Part shown: positions 62,384 to 64,000 of the stretch, piece by piece | Numbering within the stretch: position 1 is the stretch's first letter | How the letters are laid out: each line of letters opens with the position of its first letter | Origin: Epiperipatus broadwayi | Taxonomy: Eukaryota > Onychophora > Udeonychophora > Euonychophora > Peripatidae | Assembly (NCBI GenBank): GCA_028023455.1 | Contig: JAQFVV010013310.1 | Coordinates: forward strand, 62,001-126,000 | Reading direction: 5' to 3' | Length of the DNA: 64,000 bases | The notes under the pieces: generated by a model | The model's database searches: none | Told to the model about the DNA's origin: nothing | Seen by the model: only the letters and a program-made list of their open reading frames with translations | Program-made: the position numbers and the translations under genes

Positions 62384-63354
62384 CCTGGGTCTCTTTTTAC
62401 ACGGATTTATTTAATGCGATTTTGAAGTTACGCAACTTTGAAGTTACACGATTCACGTTTCTCCGGAAGTCGAACTCCGATAATGCGCTATTACTTTAAA
62501 TAATAAATTTCACGTATATTGAAAGTAATAGCACATTATTGGAATTCAACTTTCATCTTAGTAATTTCAATATTTTCAGTGCTTTATAATAATAAGATTT
62601 TATGCAATAATGAAATTAAAATCATGATTTCCACATTTTATGTATAGACACATTGAATTCTACAAGATTATAATGTAAATTTGTTCAAAAATTATGAGTG
62701 TTAATTTTGCATTTTAAATCACATTCTGTTTTTGATTTTTAAAAAAGAACATAATCAATTATTAATCATTTAGTGTCCGCAAGTTTATTTTTAAAAGGTA
62801 AGTAATAGCAGTGGGCACAATTAAAATTGAAATTAAAAAATTAAAGAGAAAAATAAGAATTTAATTTTTAGTTGTTAGATTAATTACTAATTACATTATC
62901 ACCAGAAAACCATTAACACAACATGAGAGTGATGTTGGCGCTAGTTGTATTTTCTTTTGTGAAGAATCTGATTTTTTACCAGTTTGCAAACTAACCTGTT
63001 TATCGGTAAATAGCCATAATAATTAAAACATGTATAAAAAATGTAAATTACTGATATTTGAATGTAATAAAAATATATTGTTTTGAATAAAATTAAATAT
63101 TATAGTTAAAAAAAGTTTGTCTTGTATCAATTTTTTTCAAATTTGAAATTTTTTATTAGTCATATTTTATTTCCTTATTTTTTTTTGCATGAATTTTAAA
63201 GTAATTTTACATTGGTACTTTGCTTTTACGCGATTTTTGAAAAATCACAGTTCGTATCCCCCTTTTTCAAGGTAAGTTACATCTATTTTTGCACGATTTC
63301 ATTTGCGCGTGTTTTCTGAGCAACCTATCTATCGCATAAAACGAGACCCAGGTG
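62384..63354. mobile_element. pogo/Tigger-like non-autonomous DNA transposon
   Basis: Terminal inverted repeats start CCTGGGTCTC(T/G)TTTTA (left 62384; right, as reverse complement, ends at 63352 or 63354), with TA at both outer borders (62382-62383 and 63355-63356). The GTCTCGTTTTATGCGA-type end resembles Tigger/pogo ends (ACCTCGTTTTATTGCG), and an internal TTACGCGATTTTTGAAAAATC block (about 63226-63245) also fits that style. There is no transposase frame. Inside, 62467-62495 and 62520-62551 form a secondary hairpin. Confidence 0.55.
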
Positions 63355-63374
63355 TATATATATTGGAAATCATT

Positions 63375-63515
63375 TATCTTTTTCATAAGTATGTAGATAT
63401 GTGTATTGATTATGTAAGATAGAGTGAATAATTTGAAGGGAGCTTGAAAGTCTGTGTTCAAATCCCCTTTAATTAATCTAAAGTTCAGTATATTTCAATA
63501 TATTTGTATGTAAAT
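63375..63515 (+). repeat. F3 3'-part fragment, right arm
   Basis: Plus strand reads TTTGAAGGGAGCTTGAAAGT and TGTGTTCAAATCCCC with an exact B-box fit (GTTCAAATC, 63456-63464). It then reads the rc of the AAATATATTGAAATATA block. No hammerhead core is retained. Inverted relative to 62265-62375. Confidence 0.6.
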
Positions 63516-64000
63516 ATTAACACAATATAGTATATTGTGTAAAGAAAATCCCTGCACCTTATTAAAATGTATACAAATTTTCTAAATCATATATAAAAAA
63601 AATTTAAAGATTTTCATTTGTTTTTGAAATTATTATGCTAAATAAATTTTGTTAAGAATGCAATGAAAAATGGCCTTTGAAAACACTGAAATAGAGTACT
63701 AAGACTGAGAACTAAATGTTCCTGGATTGTTTTCTTGATAATTGAACATCATATATGCTTATATGCCAGCAATTTCGATCTAGGGATCAATGTTCCTGGA
63801 TTGCTTCCTAGATCAACATTTTACTGCTTGATCATCCCAAGTTCTTCTAGCCAATAGTTGTATCATTATTAGAACAATGATAGATATATATATCAAAGAG
63901 ATATCTTGATTTTAATTCTCATCATCATCTTGCATAAATTTCTTCTGTAGCAAAAAATCTTTTGAGTAGAGCTTATAATTTATCTCATAAAGAACATCTT
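63516..64000. other. AT-rich non-genic end of window
   Basis: A 15-base block ATGTTCCTGGATTGT-like occurs twice (63715 and 63790) with GATCTAGGGATCAA/CTAGATCAA between. Nothing else recognised. Confidence 0.45.

Overview
The window is AT-rich metazoan nuclear DNA (by eye well under one third G+C) with no intact protein-coding gene. It looks like an intergenic or long-intron stretch of an invertebrate genome assembly. The evidence is long di-, tri- and tetranucleotide arrays, degraded RTE-type LINE fragments, tRNA-derived SINEs, many foldback elements, and one scaffold gap of exactly 500 N. I do not name a species. Mollusc, arthropod or flatworm would all fit, and nothing here decides.

The most interesting content is a set of small retroelement-like repeats carrying hammerhead ribozyme (HHR) motifs. 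Family F1 (16.1-17.4 kb, 24.7 kb, 56.2 kb) has the core CUGAUGA...GAAA, a palindromic stem III ACUAGU, cleavage-site C17, and a two-part stem I. Family F2 (33.8-34.3, 46.3-46.6 and 51.2-52.0 kb) has the same architecture with a variant core CUGAGGU and stem III ACCAAUUGGU or ACCAUGGU. Family F3 (59.8 and 61.9 kb, fragments at 62.3 and 63.4 kb) joins an HHR-like motif to A- and B-box-like Pol III promoter sequences. Copies often sit head-to-head as long inverted repeats, and the F2 3' end abuts microsatellites. HHRs are known from Penelope-like element pLTRs, Sm-alpha-type SINEs and retrozymes. Which class these belong to is inference, because no reverse transcriptase of that kind is seen here.

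Layout. 0-4 kb: a SINE, then AT-rich sequence and one copy of a diverged repeat with CCAAT and TATA motifs (its inverted partner is at 29.7-30.4 kb). 4.0-4.5 kb: assembly gap, whose left edge repeats 73 bp found again at 24.06 kb. 8.9-9.6 kb: foldback element. 9.97-10.15 kb: a small exon-like ORF. 12.3-15.1 kb: a LINE ORF1-only element (RRM-like region plus zinc knuckles, one in-frame stop) lying between (ACT)n arrays. 16-17.4 kb: three F1 copies. 20.2-23.1 kb: long AAT, CA/TA and ATT arrays. 25.1-27.3 kb: the most complete RTE-type LINE, minus strand and dead. 30.9 kb: a palindromic MITE-like element. 33.8-34.3 kb: F2. 36.5-37.6 kb: a degraded coding relic. 42.5-43.0 kb: a nearly perfect 0.5 kb palindrome. 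43.4-45.0 kb: a second RTE relic. 46.3-47.4 kb: F2 followed by a 770 bp GATA/GGTA array. 49.3 and 57.5 kb: RTE 3' ends. 50.7-52.0 kb: two foldbacks, one of them a double F2. 55.8-56.5 kb: a foldback and F1. 59.8-63.5 kb: F3 copies, a tRNA-like SINE, a possible terminal exon and a pogo/Tigger-like DNA element.

No host pathway can be read from this window. The interacting parts are mobile: RTE machinery (dead here), non-autonomous elements, and self-cleaving RNA motifs.
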